Assembly (NCBI RefSeq): GCF_003385455.1 | Contig: NZ_QNUF01000009.1 | Coordinates: forward strand, 1 to 64,000 | Length of the DNA: 64,000 nt | Source: Chryseobacterium rhizosphaerae | GTDB taxonomy: Bacteria; Bacteroidota; Bacteroidia; Flavobacteriales; Weeksellaceae | Direction: 5' to 3' | Shown: piece by piece, positions 63,725 to 64,000 of the stretch | Position numbering within the stretch: the stretch's first letter is position 1 | Layout: the number at the start of each line of letters is the position of its first letter | Notes under the pieces: model-generated | What the model was told of the DNA's origin: nothing | Database searches by the model: none | The model's input: only the letters and a program-made list of their open reading frames with translations | Program-made: the position numbers and the translations under genes

Positions 63725-64000
63725 ATGGGAAAGACTTTTGTATATAACACGGGTAATGCTAAAATTCCTCTCAATGAGCTGCACCTTGAAATAGGGGTGT
63801 TTTTCGATGGTACTTTAAACAATTTAAAAAATTCTGAATTGAGAGCGAAGTACAGGGATGGAAAGAATAAAATAGAAAGCACTGATACCGAGGAGGAAAT
63901 ACTGAAGAAAGAAAAGGCCATTGAAGACACGAGGGCCCAACAGGAAAAAGAATATAAAAAACTTAAAAATAAAGAAGTATCTGATAATGACTCCGAGTAT
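63725..64000 (+). CDS. DUF2235/Tle1-like T6SS effector, N-terminal fragment cut by window end
   Basis: First 92 residues only; the frame is open to the last base. The motif LEIGVFFDGTLNN near 22-34 is the opening of DUF2235 proteins, including Tle1 phospholipases that the T6SS delivers. A highly charged Glu/Lys helix follows (about 50-85), an insertion before the lipase core. The catalytic GxSxG would lie beyond the window. The neighbourhood (Hcp, VgrG, lipoprotein) supports an antibacterial lipase effector. Confidence 0.7.
   Translation, partial: MGKTFVYNTGNAKIPLNELHLEIGVFFDGTLNNLKNSELRAKYRDGKNKIESTDTEEEILKKEKAIEDTRAQQEKEYKKLKNKEVSDNDSEY

Overview
The window looks like a chromosomal segment of a Bacteroidota of the Flavobacteriia, most likely Chryseobacterium or a close Weeksellaceae relative. 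The evidence is AT-rich DNA, repeated Bacteroidota-type -7 promoter boxes (TAnnTTTG) in front of genes with poor Shine-Dalgarno sites, a GldD lipoprotein, many short lipoproteins with a Cys lipobox, and a type VI secretion system (T6SS) of the Bacteroidota subtype. The genus is inferred from protein character; no search was run. No tRNA, rRNA, transposase or CRISPR array was seen.

Layout. 1-395: an 84-bp tandem array that enters from the left edge, upstream of an AraC-type regulator. 1.4-8.6 kb: topoisomerase IB, a tiny lipoprotein, a membrane protein, lipoyl synthase (lipA), a divergent AraC regulator/MFS efflux pair, a SpoIIAA-like protein and an FAD oxidoreductase. 8.9-16.1 kb: a probable LytTR regulon. 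A TPR-histidine kinase and a LytTR response regulator sit beside three secreted-protein genes, and three identically built direct-repeat sites (ACTTGGTGAA, 21-bp period) lie at the promoters. 16.2-22.1 kb: lipocalin, cinA and a giant GH18-like/deacetylase/glycosyltransferase fusion. 22.2-28.6 kb: two M13 metallopeptidase paralogues separated by a tailspike-like beta-helix gene flanked by an 18-bp direct repeat.

28.6-32.4 kb: T6SS sheath genes tssB and tssC, with a divergent gene that carries kinase-like motifs. 32.4-38.2 kb: mutY, gldD, a PfkB kinase, a SurA-like chaperone and a nitronate monooxygenase. 38.3-44.3 kb: a bulb-type lectin lipoprotein, hydrolases, rhodanese, queG, and a DUF2459/L,D-transpeptidase pair. 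44.5-50.6 kb: a tripartite RND efflux operon with a small exported leader protein. 50.8-59.6 kb: cold-shock protein, SDR, then a mannitol-type utilisation cluster (LacI regulator with a tandem palindromic operator, polyol 2-dehydrogenase, FucP-like transporter, outer-membrane barrel, fructokinase) and a VIT1-type transporter. 59.7-64 kb: a second T6SS locus with the tube protein TssD/Hcp, VgrG, a small membrane protein, a DUF2931-like lipoprotein and the start of a DUF2235/Tle1-like effector cut by the window end.

How the parts fit. The two T6SS loci, about 28 kb apart, supply sheath, tube, spike and a probable effector/immunity cargo; the membrane complex and ATPase are not in this window. 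The mannitol cluster makes a complete route from polyol to fructose-6-phosphate. The LytTR pair probably controls envelope proteins encoded next to it. Two families of short intergenic repeats recur in non-coding gaps of the left half.
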